Of a stretch of DNA of 64,000 nucleotides, positions 18,357-27,675 are shown piece by piece; within the stretch, counting starts at the first letter, position 1; every line of letters begins with the position of its first letter. The translations under genes were made by a program, and so were the position numbers. Source of the DNA: Magnetovibrio sp. (GTDB lineage Bacteria; Pseudomonadota; Alphaproteobacteria; Rhodospirillales_A; JABHCV01); the NCBI GenBank assembly GCA_002717285.1, contig PBDF01000007.1, forward strand, positions 28,751-92,750, written 5' to 3'. The notes beneath the pieces are model-generated. The model saw nothing but the letters and a program-made list of their open reading frames with translations, had not been told where the DNA came from and did not search any database.

Positions 18357-19148
18357 ATGAGAGTAAATTCAAAAAAGTCGCTAGCGGCGCTGACTACAGC
18401 GGCGCTTGTCGCCTCTCCAACAATAGCGTCTGCTGCAGGTCACGGTGGTAACTTGCGCGCAGATGATCCTGTTGGGATCACCTTCTGGTTGATCTCAATA
18501 GCTATGGTCGCTGCCACAGCCTTTTTCTTCTTAGAAACCCAGAGAGTTTCTGGAAAATGGAAGACATCCCTAACTGTAATTGGTCTTGTGACCTTAGTTG
18601 CTGCAGTTCACTACTTTTATATGAGGGATGTTTGGGTATCGACAGGCGAGACTCCTGTCGTTTACCGCTACATTGATTGGCTAATTACCGTTCCACTTCA
18701 AATGGTAGAGTTTTACCTAATACTTGCAGCTGTAGGTGCAGCTTCGGCTGGTATTTTCTGGCGCCTTTTGATTGGCTCACTAGTTATGCTACTTGGTGGC
18801 TACGCTGGTGAAGTAGGTGCCCTCGCAGTTTGGCCTGCGTTTATAATTGGAATGGCTGGCTGGTTGTTCATTTTGTGGGAGATCTTTGCAGGAGAAGCAG
18901 GTAAGGCTTCTGCAGAAAAAGCACCAGAGTCGGTCAAATCAGCGTTTAGCACAATGCGCTTAATTGTTACAATCGGTTGGGCGATCTATCCGATTGGGTA
19001 TTTCTACGGATATCTTGCAGGCGGAGATCCTGCGAGCGCCGCAGATGCTTTGAATATAATCTACAATATTGCTGACGTACTCAATAAAATCGCATTCGGT
19101 GTGATTATTTGGGCTGTTGCAGTAAGAGAAAGTGAAGCAAATAGCTAA
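18357..19148 (+). CDS. Proteorhodopsin, blue-tuned light-driven proton pump
   Basis: Seven-helix retinal protein that pumps protons out of the cell under light. A signal peptide (about 1-27, ending SPTIASAA) is followed by seven membrane helices. Key residues align with the green proteorhodopsin reference: proton acceptor Asp107 and donor Glu118 in RYIDWLITVPLQMVEFY, His85 in the HYFYMR segment (partner of the acceptor), retinal Lys244 in VLNKIAFGVIIW. Position 105 of the reference is Gln here (Gln115), the blue-absorbing state. 263 residues. It has its own promoter and terminator, and the retinal genes follow on the same strand. Confidence 0.98.
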   Translation: MRVNSKKSLAALTTAALVASPTIASAAGHGGNLRADDPVGITFWLISIAMVAATAFFFLETQRVSGKWKTSLTVIGLVTLVAAVHYFYMRDVWVSTGETPVVYRYIDWLITVPLQMVEFYLILAAVGAASAGIFWRLLIGSLVMLLGGYAGEVGALAVWPAFIIGMAGWLFILWEIFAGEAGKASAEKAPESVKSAFSTMRLIVTIGWAIYPIGYFYGYLAGGDPASAADALNIIYNIADVLNKIAFGVIIWAVAVRESEANS

Positions 19149-19153
19149 ATTTG

Positions 19154-19185
19154 ATAGGGGTGGCTCTCAAGGTCACCCCTATTTT
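19154..19185 (+). terminator. Intrinsic terminator between proteorhodopsin and crtE
   Basis: A 9-bp GC-rich perfect stem, ATAGGGGTG (19154-19162) with CACCCCTAT (19174-19182), an 11-base loop and a short T tail, 5 bases after the proteorhodopsin stop. It should let proteorhodopsin mRNA outnumber crt mRNA, with read-through or a separate crtE promoter in 19186-19260 serving the operon. Confidence 0.85.
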
Positions 19186-19260
19186 CTTAACTTATTAAGA
19201 AAAACTGTTTGCAAAAAAACATAGAACCGAATGTGCTAATTGGTAATAAGGGATCAACCA

Positions 19261-20286
19261 ATGAAAAATATGTCGACATTGGTAAACGCCTTTATCACAG
19301 ATGACGCTGATACTCAGCTTACTAATCAATTAAATACTAATAACCTTATTGACTTTATTGAGTCCCGTCTTCCAAAAGTTAATCAACCCTTGGAAGCAGC
19401 CGCTGCCCATCACTTTAGAAATCCGGGAAAAATGCTTCGGGCTAAAATGGCACTGCGTGCTTCTCATATTCTAAATGTTGACAAAGCGGCAGCCCTTCAT
19501 TGGGCTATTGCTATAGAGGTTTTACACAATGCGTCGTTGATACACGATGATATTTGTGATGGTGATCATTTGCGGCGTGGTCAGCCTGCAGTTTGGTCTA
19601 AATATGGACGAGATATAGCACTTGCACTTGGAGATTGGTTGATTGCATTATCATTTGAACTAGCAGCAGAAGCTGCTCAGAGATCTAACACGCTAATTTT
19701 ATTGAAACTCCTAGCAAGGCATATGAAAACTACAACCACGGGTGAAGCCCGTGAGTTCAATGTTCAGGGTACTTGCAGTTGGAAGAGTTATTTGGATATT
19801 TCTGCTGACAAAACAGCTCCACTTCTTATCGCCCCTCTTGAAGGAGCTGCTGCAATGGCCCTTCATGATGTAACGGCTAAAGTTATTGGTTCTTATTTTC
19901 GTTGTCTTGGAAATGCGTATCAGGTAGCCAATGATATTTTGAATTTTAAGGGAGATGATGGAGCATTATCAAGTGGTTCAGACCTCATTCGTAGAGCTCC
20001 AAACGCAGTAATTGTAATTTTTCGTGAAGGATTAGACGACTTTACAAAAGCTCGTTTTGATAGTTGGTACGCATCTGGCAGCAAGAACGGTCATTTGCAG
20101 TGGCAAAGTGAAATTAATAATTCAACTGCTATCGGGATTGCGGGGGTCAGGATGCAATCCTTGATAGATGATAGTGAACGCCTTGCTGAAAAATTACCTG
20201 CTGAACTCATTGAAGTAGTTATTCCTATTCAACAAATGTTACAACATCAATGCCAGAAATCTACTGGTATGCTAAAGAGTTTATGA
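19261..20286 (+). CDS. crtE: Geranylgeranyl diphosphate synthase
   Basis: Makes GGPP, the precursor of phytoene and so of retinal. The ~341-residue protein has the first Asp-rich motif as DDICD (about 97-100) in LIHDDICDGDHLRRGQPAVW and the helical prenyl-synthase core. The second Asp-rich motif is degenerate: NDILN where DDxxD is usual (about 224-228). The ATG at 19261 is chosen because AAGGGA lies 8 bases upstream; a TTG at 19240 is in frame but lacks a ribosome-binding site. First gene of crtE-I-B-Y-blh. Confidence 0.95.
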   Translation: MKNMSTLVNAFITDDADTQLTNQLNTNNLIDFIESRLPKVNQPLEAAAAHHFRNPGKMLRAKMALRASHILNVDKAAALHWAIAIEVLHNASLIHDDICDGDHLRRGQPAVWSKYGRDIALALGDWLIALSFELAAEAAQRSNTLILLKLLARHMKTTTTGEAREFNVQGTCSWKSYLDISADKTAPLLIAPLEGAAAMALHDVTAKVIGSYFRCLGNAYQVANDILNFKGDDGALSSGSDLIRRAPNAVIVIFREGLDDFTKARFDSWYASGSKNGHLQWQSEINNSTAIGIAGVRMQSLIDDSERLAEKLPAELIEVVIPIQQMLQHQCQKSTGMLKSL

Positions 20287-20314
20287 TGATTATAGCTGCA
20301 GAACTACAAGCAGA

Positions 20315-21862
20315 ATGTGCAATCGGTCTTCAACACGTATAGACAATTCCGAGACCTCACAATTTCACCTTAACAGCAATATTTTAGTAATTGGTGCTGG
20401 ATTTGGTGGAATTGCTGCTGCACTACGTTTGAAAGCAAAAGGTTACTCGGTCACTCTTGTAGACAGACTGCATGCTATTGGTGGGAGGGCTCAAGTATTT
20501 GAGAAAGGTGGATTCCGTCATGACGCAGGTCCTACACTTATAACGGCTCCTTTTCTTTTTTATGAACTCTTTGAACTATTTGGAGAAAGCCTTGATGACT
20601 ATCTTGAATTTAAACCACTAGACCCATGGTATAGGTTTTACTTTCAAGGAGGGGAGGAATTTAATTATCGTCCTTCAATTGAACATACTTATGAAGAAAT
20701 AAGGCGTTTCTGCTCTGAAGACGTTGAGGGTTATGCTAATCTTCTGCAGGCATCAAAAGCAATTTTTAAAATAGGTTATGAAAAATTGGCTGATAAGCCT
20801 TTTAATAATTTCTGGACAATGATAGCGCAAGTGCCTTCATTAATGAGATTGCGCAGTTATAAAACGGTTGCTCAATTAGTTAATAGTTACATAAAACATC
20901 CGCTATTACGCCAAGCGTTCTCCATTCATCCACTCTTGGTTGGTGGTAATCCTTTCAAAACTACGTCAATTTACAGCTTGATTCACTATTTAGAACGTCG
21001 TTGGGGAGTTTTCTTTTGCATGGGTGGCACGGGAAAATTAGTGGAGGAACTGCATAATTTGGCTGAAAGGGTTGGAATTCAAATCATTTTGGATACTGAT
21101 ATTGAGGAAATTACTATTAATAGTGGTAAAGCAACTGGCGCACGTGCTGTTAGTGGTCAGGTGTTTACAGCAGATAGAGTAATTTGTAATTGTGATCCTC
21201 CAACAGTATACAGCCAAATGCTTGGACTTGGTCATAGGCGTCGAAAACGTGCTCTTCCTGAGTCCTCTAATCAGTATTCAATGGGTCTTTATGTACTTTT
21301 TTTTGGAGCCAACAAAATTTATATAGATATGGCCCACCACACGATATGGATGGGTATGCGTTATAAAGAATTACTTTCAGATATCTTTGATAAAAAGATC
21401 CTAGCTGAAGACTTTTCACTTTATATACATCGACCGACAGCAACGGACTCAAGTTTTGCACCTACAGGCTGTGATAGCTTTTATGTTTTGTGTCCTGTTC
21501 CTAATTTGCTTGGAAATATCAATTGGAAGGAAGAGGGGCCACGTCTTCGTGATCGCATCGTCACTGCCTTGAGTAATACCATCATGCCAGAACTTGAAAC
21601 TACTATAAGAGACGACTTTTGGATGACGCCTGAAGACTTTAAATCCGATTATAGATCTATGCATGGTGCAGGTTTCTCCATCGCTCCAATCTTCTCTCAA
21701 TCAGCCTGGTTCCGTTATCATAATCGTGACCCACATATCCCAAATCTCTATTTTTCAAGTGCTGGCGCTCATCCCGGCGCTGGTATGCCGGGAGTGCTTT
21801 GTTCAGCCAAAGTGGTAGAGGCCCTCATTGAAAAAGAGGAGCAGGTTCACCGAGCAAGTTAA
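20315..21862 (+). CDS. crtI: Phytoene desaturase (lycopene-forming)
   Basis: FAD-dependent desaturase converting phytoene to lycopene; membrane-associated. The N-terminal dinucleotide motif is LVIGAGFGGIAAALRLKAKG (24-43) followed by VDRLHAIGGRAQVFEKGGFRHDAGPTLI-type substrate-site sequence (split here at the RH). The C-terminal carotenoid-desaturase signature is PNLYFSSAGAHPGAGMPGV. 515 residues is normal for bacterial CrtI. It begins 28 bases after crtE and precedes crtB by 45 bases, so all are likely one operon. Confidence 0.96.
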   Translation: MCNRSSTRIDNSETSQFHLNSNILVIGAGFGGIAAALRLKAKGYSVTLVDRLHAIGGRAQVFEKGGFRHDAGPTLITAPFLFYELFELFGESLDDYLEFKPLDPWYRFYFQGGEEFNYRPSIEHTYEEIRRFCSEDVEGYANLLQASKAIFKIGYEKLADKPFNNFWTMIAQVPSLMRLRSYKTVAQLVNSYIKHPLLRQAFSIHPLLVGGNPFKTTSIYSLIHYLERRWGVFFCMGGTGKLVEELHNLAERVGIQIILDTDIEEITINSGKATGARAVSGQVFTADRVICNCDPPTVYSQMLGLGHRRRKRALPESSNQYSMGLYVLFFGANKIYIDMAHHTIWMGMRYKELLSDIFDKKILAEDFSLYIHRPTATDSSFAPTGCDSFYVLCPVPNLLGNINWKEEGPRLRDRIVTALSNTIMPELETTIRDDFWMTPEDFKSDYRSMHGAGFSIAPIFSQSAWFRYHNRDPHIPNLYFSSAGAHPGAGMPGVLCSAKVVEALIEKEEQVHRAS

Positions 21863-21907
21863 GAAAGTACTGCTAAAGAAGTAAAATATTTTTTATACGA
21901 TACAGAT

Positions 21908-22831
21908 ATGGTTCGAAATGAATTAATAAAGTCGCATGAATCTTTAGCTTTAAACGGAAAGAGTTTTTACTGGGCAAGTCATTTTCTTAGTGCAAATGTG
22001 GCTCACAAAGCAGCTCGTCTCTATACTTTTTGTCGACTCCTTGATGACATGGCTGATGGTGAAATAGCTGATGGCCCCTCACGACTTAAAAGTATTTATG
22101 CAAGCTTGCGATCTGGTATACATTGTAATGATCCAGTTTATGCTAGTTTTCAGCCTTTAATTACAGAAATGGGCTTTCCCAAGACAGTCTTGCTAGAGCT
22201 TTTAAAGGGTTTGATTCAAGACCTAGATGACCAAGTATGCCTCAATACTGAGGAAGATTTGCTGCGTTATTCATATCGGGTTGCAGGAACTGTTGGATTA
22301 CTGATGTGTAAAGTTCTAGAATCAAAAAACTCGGCGGCAGATGCGTTTGCCATTGATCTTGGTATCGGGATGCAGCTGACCAATATCGCACGTGATGTAC
22401 TGGAGGATGCCCGTATGGGGCGCCGTTACATTCCTGCCAACTGGGTCAATGGATTATCTCCAAAAGCTATCTGCATGGCTTCAGAAGATCCTGCGGGAAA
22501 AGAATCAAAAATGATCAAAGCTGCCCTAGAACGCTTGTTGGCACTAGCTGATAGGTTTTACCATAGCGGTGCAAAGGGTTATACCTTTCTTCCTTGGAGG
22601 GCTCATCTTGGCATAGCCATAGCTGCGCAGGTCTATCGTCAGATTGGAGTGCAACTTAAATCTAGGGGATGTGCTTGGCATCAGGGACGTCAAGTTACAA
22701 GTAAAAGTACTAAGCTTAAGCAATCACTATTTGCTCTAGGCAGTCTCTGTGGACGGTTGCATTTTTTTCAGGAAAGTTGTCATGACTCTTCACTTCATGA
22801 CTCTCTCAAAGGATTGCCTTATGTTAAATAG
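21908..22831 (+). CDS. crtB: Phytoene synthase
   Basis: Condenses two GGPP to phytoene. The two Asp-rich substrate motifs are present: DDMAD (46-50) and the second in TNIARDVLEDARMGRRYIP (Asp163, Asp167), with RVAGTVGLLMCKVL between. 307 residues, usual length. Its last 11 bases overlap the start of crtY, implying coupled translation. Confidence 0.96.
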   Translation: MVRNELIKSHESLALNGKSFYWASHFLSANVAHKAARLYTFCRLLDDMADGEIADGPSRLKSIYASLRSGIHCNDPVYASFQPLITEMGFPKTVLLELLKGLIQDLDDQVCLNTEEDLLRYSYRVAGTVGLLMCKVLESKNSAADAFAIDLGIGMQLTNIARDVLEDARMGRRYIPANWVNGLSPKAICMASEDPAGKESKMIKAALERLLALADRFYHSGAKGYTFLPWRAHLGIAIAAQVYRQIGVQLKSRGCAWHQGRQVTSKSTKLKQSLFALGSLCGRLHFFQESCHDSSLHDSLKGLPYVK

Positions 22832-23939
22832 CCCTAGGACCCTCATCCCTAAAAGGGAAGTCCATATTATTGGAGATGGCTGTGCTGCTCTATCTTTTGC
22901 AGCACGGGCTGGTGAATTACCTCTACATCAATTAACTATCATTCAACCCGATGGGGCCCCAGCCCAAAAAGAACATGTATGGGGTTTCTGGAGAGTTGAT
23001 GGTCTTGATAATGCTGCAGAATTAGCAAGAAAAGGTTGGAATTTCTGGAGTATAATCTCAGCCAAGGGAAAAGTTGTATTGTCATCAGACACACACACTT
23101 ACTATGCTTTGAGTAGAAAAAAGTGGGAAAAAAATTGTATTCAGCTTGCAAGGGAAAATGGAGTAAAGTTTATAAATCAGGCTAACTTGGTTGTCTCTCC
23201 TGATGCCCAAATTCTAGATAGTAGACCTCCAATTGTTTCAGTAAATCAAATGTTTCAGTATTTTATTGGATGGGAAATAAAAGCAAAACCTGGCAGTTTT
23301 AATGCAGAGAATGCAATTCTAATGGATTTTAGATGTGATCAATCCAGAGGAATTCATTTTATTTACACTCTCCCATTTTCAAGCAGTAAAGCGCTTGTTG
23401 AGTCAACAATGTTCTCTAAAAAAAGAGAACCGGATTCTTTTTTTGAAACAGCTATTAAAACCTACGTCAACCGGCATTTTGGAGTAGATGATTTTACTAT
23501 AGAGCGGGTTGAAAAAGGTGGTATACCACTTGGCCGTCTACCTTCTGTAAAAAGTGAAAACATAGGCATTGGTGGTAATGGCAACGCTATTCGACCATCT
23601 AGTGGCTATGCTTTTGCTTTTATACAAAAACAAATCTTGGCAACCATCCAAAATGCCAAAGGTAAAAATAAAAATTCAACAAATCCACTAGTTATCAAGT
23701 GTCCACATAAACTTGTTGATCTATGGATGGATGAGGTGTTTGTGAATGTTTTAAAGTTGAGACCTGATATTGCGCCAGAGCTATTTCTTAAGATGGCAAA
23801 AGCCTTAGATGGAGATGCATTTGCACAATTTCTTAGTGGTGAAGCAGGTTGGTTGGTTCGCTTGAAAGTGGTACTAGCTATGCCAAAATTTATTTTTATA
23901 TATGCTTTAGTTTTGTTGATCATTAAACGATCTGCATAG
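22821..23939 (+). CDS. crtY: Lycopene beta-cyclase
   Basis: Cyclises both ends of lycopene to beta-carotene. The ~372-residue flavoprotein-type chain starts with REVHIIGDGCAALSFAARAG (dinucleotide-binding motif), has EHVWGFWRVDG, and GGIPLGRLP and GNAIRPSSGYAF further on, all of the CrtY family. I place the start at ATG 22821, overlapping crtB by 11 bases; an in-frame upstream start would lie deep inside crtB. The C-terminus ends in a hydrophobic helix (FIFIYALVLLII). It completes the substrate supply for blh. Confidence 0.93.
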   Translation: MLNSPRTLIPKREVHIIGDGCAALSFAARAGELPLHQLTIIQPDGAPAQKEHVWGFWRVDGLDNAAELARKGWNFWSIISAKGKVVLSSDTHTYYALSRKKWEKNCIQLARENGVKFINQANLVVSPDAQILDSRPPIVSVNQMFQYFIGWEIKAKPGSFNAENAILMDFRCDQSRGIHFIYTLPFSSSKALVESTMFSKKREPDSFFETAIKTYVNRHFGVDDFTIERVEKGGIPLGRLPSVKSENIGIGGNGNAIRPSSGYAFAFIQKQILATIQNAKGKNKNSTNPLVIKCPHKLVDLWMDEVFVNVLKLRPDIAPELFLKMAKALDGDAFAQFLSGEAGWLVRLKVVLAMPKFIFIYALVLLIIKRSA

Positions 23940-23986
23940 AGGTGATGCAATGACCTCAAAACATCATAATATGCGTAGGATAATTG

Positions 23987-24823
23987 ATGGTTTTTGAAAA
24001 TCTGACCGCCAGCCTTGGCCTTTTCAACATATTAGCACTATTAGCTGTGGTTGTGATTGGTTTACCTCATGGTGCTTTTGATGGCGCAATTGCGGTTCAA
24101 CTTGGTTTTTCGAATCGACCATATTTTTTGTGCAGGTTTTTACTTTACTACGTCTTGATGACGTTATTGGTTGTAGTTTTGTGGTTTTTGTTTCCCATAA
24201 TATCATTAATTGTTTTCCTTTTAATTAGCGCACTCCATTTTGGATTTGGTGATGCTCGATCTGAACGTGGCTGGTTTAGGTGGGTGCAAGTTATTGCCCA
24301 TGGTGGCGGGGTAGTGGCAGGTATTAGTCAATTTCATAAGTTGGAAGTTGACAAAATTTTTAATTATATAACTGGTCAGGATACATCTGTTGTGTGGTTA
24401 GCCATGGATATAACCACGATATTTGTGGTCACTTGTTTTGTGATTTATGGATGTCAGGCACTTTGGGACCAACGTTGGCGACTTGGGTTCATGGAACTAA
24501 ACTTATTACTATTTACTCTTTTTCTTTTTTCACCGCTAGTTGGATTTGCCTTATATTTTTGCTGTATACATTCAGTACGTCATTTGCTTTGCCTGAGGCG
24601 TTTTTTGCAGGAAACAACCCAGAGTAACTATTTTTATATTCAGGCCATATCTTTCACGATAGCTAGTTGGTTTTTTGGTGGGTTTGTATACTGGTGCTTA
24701 TATGAACAAGTGCCGGTAGAGACTGCATTATTACGGGTGATTTTTATCGGGCTTGCTGCACTTACTGTTCCGCATATGATATTAGTTGATGGGTTTTTAA
24801 AAAGACATCTGAAAGTGGTATAA
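23987..24823 (+). CDS. blh: Beta-carotene 15,15'-dioxygenase, Brp/Blh family
   Basis: Cleaves beta-carotene into two retinals, the chromophore of proteorhodopsin. An integral membrane protein of ~278 residues with the family His-bearing motifs: GLPHGAFDGA (His28), SALHFGFGDARSER (His84), IHSVRHLL (His195, His199) and VPHMILVDGF (His263), which probably hold the iron. The start ATG 23987 has AGGA 7 bases upstream; a TTG directly before it is less likely. Last gene of the retinal operon; no strong terminator follows. Confidence 0.95.
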   Translation: MVFENLTASLGLFNILALLAVVVIGLPHGAFDGAIAVQLGFSNRPYFLCRFLLYYVLMTLLVVVLWFLFPIISLIVFLLISALHFGFGDARSERGWFRWVQVIAHGGGVVAGISQFHKLEVDKIFNYITGQDTSVVWLAMDITTIFVVTCFVIYGCQALWDQRWRLGFMELNLLLFTLFLFSPLVGFALYFCCIHSVRHLLCLRRFLQETTQSNYFYIQAISFTIASWFFGGFVYWCLYEQVPVETALLRVIFIGLAALTVPHMILVDGFLKRHLKVV

Positions 24824-24907
24824 ATTGCAAACCATATATGATTTATCTGCAATTAATTAGTCGTTTTAAGTAAATTACAATTTTGTAAAAAGTCAGTAAT
24901 TAAACTC

Positions 24908-25927
24908 CTAATTGAGTAAACTTATACCTGCCAGCATCCAAGTAGCAATAAAGAGTGTTTCCATTAAAAGAACTGCTACTGGTTGATATCCTATAGTTAA
25001 CATTGCTTTTAATGAGGTTTTGATTCCCAGCGCAGCTATTGCCGTAACTAAACACCATTGAGATACATCTATTAATAGTTTGTGTATAAAGTTTGGTACA
25101 ATTCCGCTGCTATTAAGTGCCACCATTGCGCAAAAACCTACAATAAAAAATGGCAGGGGAGCTCTGCCAGTACTTTTATTCTCACCGTGAAAAACAATTG
25201 AAAGTACTATAGCTACAGGAACTAGCATGGCGACTCTAAACAATTTGGTAATTGTGGCAATATCACCTGCCTCATCAGAAACTGTGTAGCCTGCACCAAC
25301 TACCTGAGCTACATCGTGGATGGTACCACCAAGAAAAATACCAGATAGTTCATCTTCTAACCCCATAAAGGTTGCAATAATGGGGTAGAGCACCATAGCG
25401 ATAGTGCTGAATGAAGTAACAGCAATAACAGTAAAAATTGTATCACGTTCTCCATTCGCTGATTTAGGTAAAATTGCTGAAATTGCCAGGGCTGCTGAGG
25501 CGCCACAGATTGCTACTGAGCTCCCTGTTAGTATGCCAAAGCGTATTCCTCGCCCGGTTATTTTGGATGCCCCAATGCCAGCTATAATAGTTAACACTAG
25601 TCCTCCAATGAGTAGGGCTACTGTATCAATCCCTAAGTTAATTACCTGTTCAAATGTGATTCGTAGGCCCAGTAACGCGATACCGAAACGTAACAGTGTA
25701 TTGGCTGAATAATAAATACCAATCTTACACTGCCCTTCTTCTGAAAGAAAATGGAAGGCCATGCCAAGTAGTAGAGCAAATAGCATTTGGGGCGCCCCAT
25801 AATGTTGAGCAAGAAATTGAGCTGCAGTAGCTATTGTCACGCAAATCAATATTCCGGGTCCCCGACAACGAAAATCATGAATGATATTATAAAAGCGGGT
25901 TCTTGTTATATTAGCGAATAATTTCAT
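24908..25927 (-). CDS. YeiH/UPF0324 family putative sulfate exporter
   Basis: Inner-membrane protein with about ten helices and 339 residues. Family sequence: GPGILICVTIATAAQFLAQHYGAP, LLRFGIALLGLRITFEQV, LTGSSVAICGASAALAISAI, GGTIHDVAQVVGAGYTVSDE and the C-terminal LGIKTSLKAML. Relatives are annotated sulfate exporters, mostly by association with sulfonate or cysteine metabolism; activity here is unproven. It converges with blh. The usual LysR regulator is not adjacent, but a palindrome lies about 80 bp upstream. Confidence 0.9.
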   Translation of the reverse strand: MKLFANITRTRFYNIIHDFRCRGPGILICVTIATAAQFLAQHYGAPQMLFALLLGMAFHFLSEEGQCKIGIYYSANTLLRFGIALLGLRITFEQVINLGIDTVALLIGGLVLTIIAGIGASKITGRGIRFGILTGSSVAICGASAALAISAILPKSANGERDTIFTVIAVTSFSTIAMVLYPIIATFMGLEDELSGIFLGGTIHDVAQVVGAGYTVSDEAGDIATITKLFRVAMLVPVAIVLSIVFHGENKSTGRAPLPFFIVGFCAMVALNSSGIVPNFIHKLLIDVSQWCLVTAIAALGIKTSLKAMLTIGYQPVAVLLMETLFIATWMLAGISLLN

Positions 25928-26006
25928 TATTTTTGGTCAGCCATGGCACAGTAATTTTCAAAGTGTGATCTCGACTCAAATGTAAATATGGGTCAACTAT
26001 TTTGAG

Positions 26007-26030
26007 AATAATCTACATACGTAGATTATT
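26007..26030. promoter_or_regulatory. 10-bp perfect palindrome upstream of the YeiH-like gene
   Basis: AATAATCTAC (26007-26016) and GTAGATTATT (26021-26030) are exact complements with a 4-base spacer. Placed 80 bp before the minus-strand YeiH-like start in a 530-bp gene-free stretch (25928-26456), it is a candidate operator. The rest of this stretch is AT-rich with no ORF I accept. Confidence 0.4.
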
Positions 26031-26456
26031 ATCATCTAATTGCATAGGAGCATTGTTTAAATTGTTTTTATAGTGATTGAGCTCTTTAATTTTTATAACT
26101 GAAAAAATTTTCAAAGATTTGAATTTTGATACTATTTTTAATTTTTTTTATTTTGAATAAAATTATCAATCAATTGACAGTAAGTAAAAGAGAACTCTAT
26201 TTTTTTAAATAATATATGGTTATTTTTTAGCCTATCATTCCAATTAACAGGACCAAAAATCTTTTGCGATGATAGGTTGATAAAATAGTAAGAAAAGTTA
26301 CAAAATTTCTTTAAGTATAGTTTGGTTTTTACTCTTAACATCGTCACTTACAAATAGATAGATCAGTAAGGTGGATTTTTTATACTTTTGAAGTTATAAT
26401 TAATCAAAATACATTATATCCATCCAAAAAAGCTTTCTTTTTTTATGGAGACACCA

Positions 26457-26876
26457 ATGTATCGAATGTTGCATACCTTAATGAATCTCGTAGTTGCATT
26501 CATAGCTATGTGGGCAGTTGGTGTTTCTATCCTCACATTTTTTGGTATGACTGTCTATTTTCCATTTACGATTTCTGATGAAGGTACAATTCCTTACCAT
26601 CGTTTGCAAACTATTAGGATAGCTGTTTTCATAACAATGGCATACTTTACCACTCTGCATTTGTTTAGAGGGAGCAAGGAGTATTTTCCTATACAATTTT
26701 TAGAAATATACTTAAAGGTACTTACCCTAGTTGGAATGGTTATTTTCTATCAGGCTAAAGTTGAAAAATCAGAGTTTTTTATTTTACTCTTTTTCGGCAT
26801 TAGTTCGATTATTTTGCATTTAGCGCGGAGAAGCAAACACAAATATTTTTCAAAGAAACATAATCACTTCATGTAG
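26457..26876 (+). CDS. Small integral membrane protein, unknown
   Basis: I do not recognise this protein. The ~139 residues suggest four membrane helices (about 5-30, 50-68, 80-98, 102-121) and a basic, His-containing tail (RRSKHKYFSKKHNHF) that should be cytoplasmic. The start at ATG 26457 is favoured because GGAG lies 6 bases upstream; an ATG 12 bases earlier would make that GGAG part of the coding sequence. It lies between the YeiH-like and bacterioferritin genes, facing bfr tail to tail. Confidence 0.65.
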   Translation: MYRMLHTLMNLVVAFIAMWAVGVSILTFFGMTVYFPFTISDEGTIPYHRLQTIRIAVFITMAYFTTLHLFRGSKEYFPIQFLEIYLKVLTLVGMVIFYQAKVEKSEFFILLFFGISSIILHLARRSKHKYFSKKHNHFM

Positions 26877-26976
26877 ATTTTTTAAATAACTTAAGCTTCT
26901 AGGCGAAAGTAGTGATAAATGGTTAACGAATTACCACACCAATTTCAAACTTGAGAAGTAATTTCGCAGCATTTTG

Positions 26977-27459
26977 TTAGGAGACCTGGTTTTCAAACAT
27001 TTGTTCTTGTAAATAGTTTTGTAGACCAGTTTTATCTATTAGTGATTGTTGTGTTTCAATCCAATCTATATGTTCCTCAGTATCCTCTATTATACTTTGA
27101 AAAATTTCTCTTGAAACAAAGTCTTTATTTTCTTCGCATATGCCAATTGCAACTTTGAGATCAGTTTGATTTGTTACCTCTGACTTTAAATCAGATGATA
27201 AAATTTCCGGTACGTCTTCGCCTATTCTTAATTTGCCAAGATCTTGGAGATTTGGCAGTGCATCAAGCATCAGGATACGTTCAATTAATAAATCTGCGTG
27301 TTTCATTTCGCCGATAGATTCATTATAAACTTTGTCAGCTAATCTTAGTAAACCCCAATTCTTTAACATCCGTGCATGCAAAAAATATTGATTAATAGCT
27401 GTTAATTCATTTTTGAGAATTGCATTAAGTTTCAAAATAACTTGTTTATTACCGACCAT
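26977..27459 (-). CDS. bfr: Bacterioferritin
   Basis: Heme-containing iron-storage protein forming a 24-mer. The 160 residues follow the E. coli Bfr pattern closely ([58 protein letters not shown]). The ferroxidase ligands Glu18, Glu51 and His54 and the heme ligand Met52 are at the same positions as in E. coli. It is divergent from bfd, and a Fur-like box lies in the shared 216-bp promoter region. Confidence 0.96.
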   Translation of the reverse strand: MVGNKQVILKLNAILKNELTAINQYFLHARMLKNWGLLRLADKVYNESIGEMKHADLLIERILMLDALPNLQDLGKLRIGEDVPEILSSDLKSEVTNQTDLKVAIGICEENKDFVSREIFQSIIEDTEEHIDWIETQQSLIDKTGLQNYLQEQMFENQVS

Positions 27460-27623
27460 CTTAACCTCATTTATAGTAAATATTAATTAAGAAGAACTTT
27501 TTTAATAGATTTAGTCAAGTAAATTCAGAAAAATAATCGTTATAAATCAATGAGTTGATAGTAATTATCATTTGCAAACAAGATTTTTATCAATAAAAAA
27601 ATTAGTTGAAATCGTTTGAGCTT

Positions 27624-27642
27624 GATAATGATTATTAATTAC
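27624..27642. promoter_or_regulatory. Fur-box-like site between bfr and bfd
   Basis: The 19-mer GATAATGATTATTAATTAC matches 14 of 19 positions of the classical Fur box, including an exact GATAATGAT half. It lies 34 bases before the bfd ATG and 165 bases from bfr, consistent with iron-repressed bfd. Direct binding is inference. Confidence 0.45.
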
Positions 27643-27675
27643 ACTATTTACAAAAAGTAGAGATGATGAGAACTG

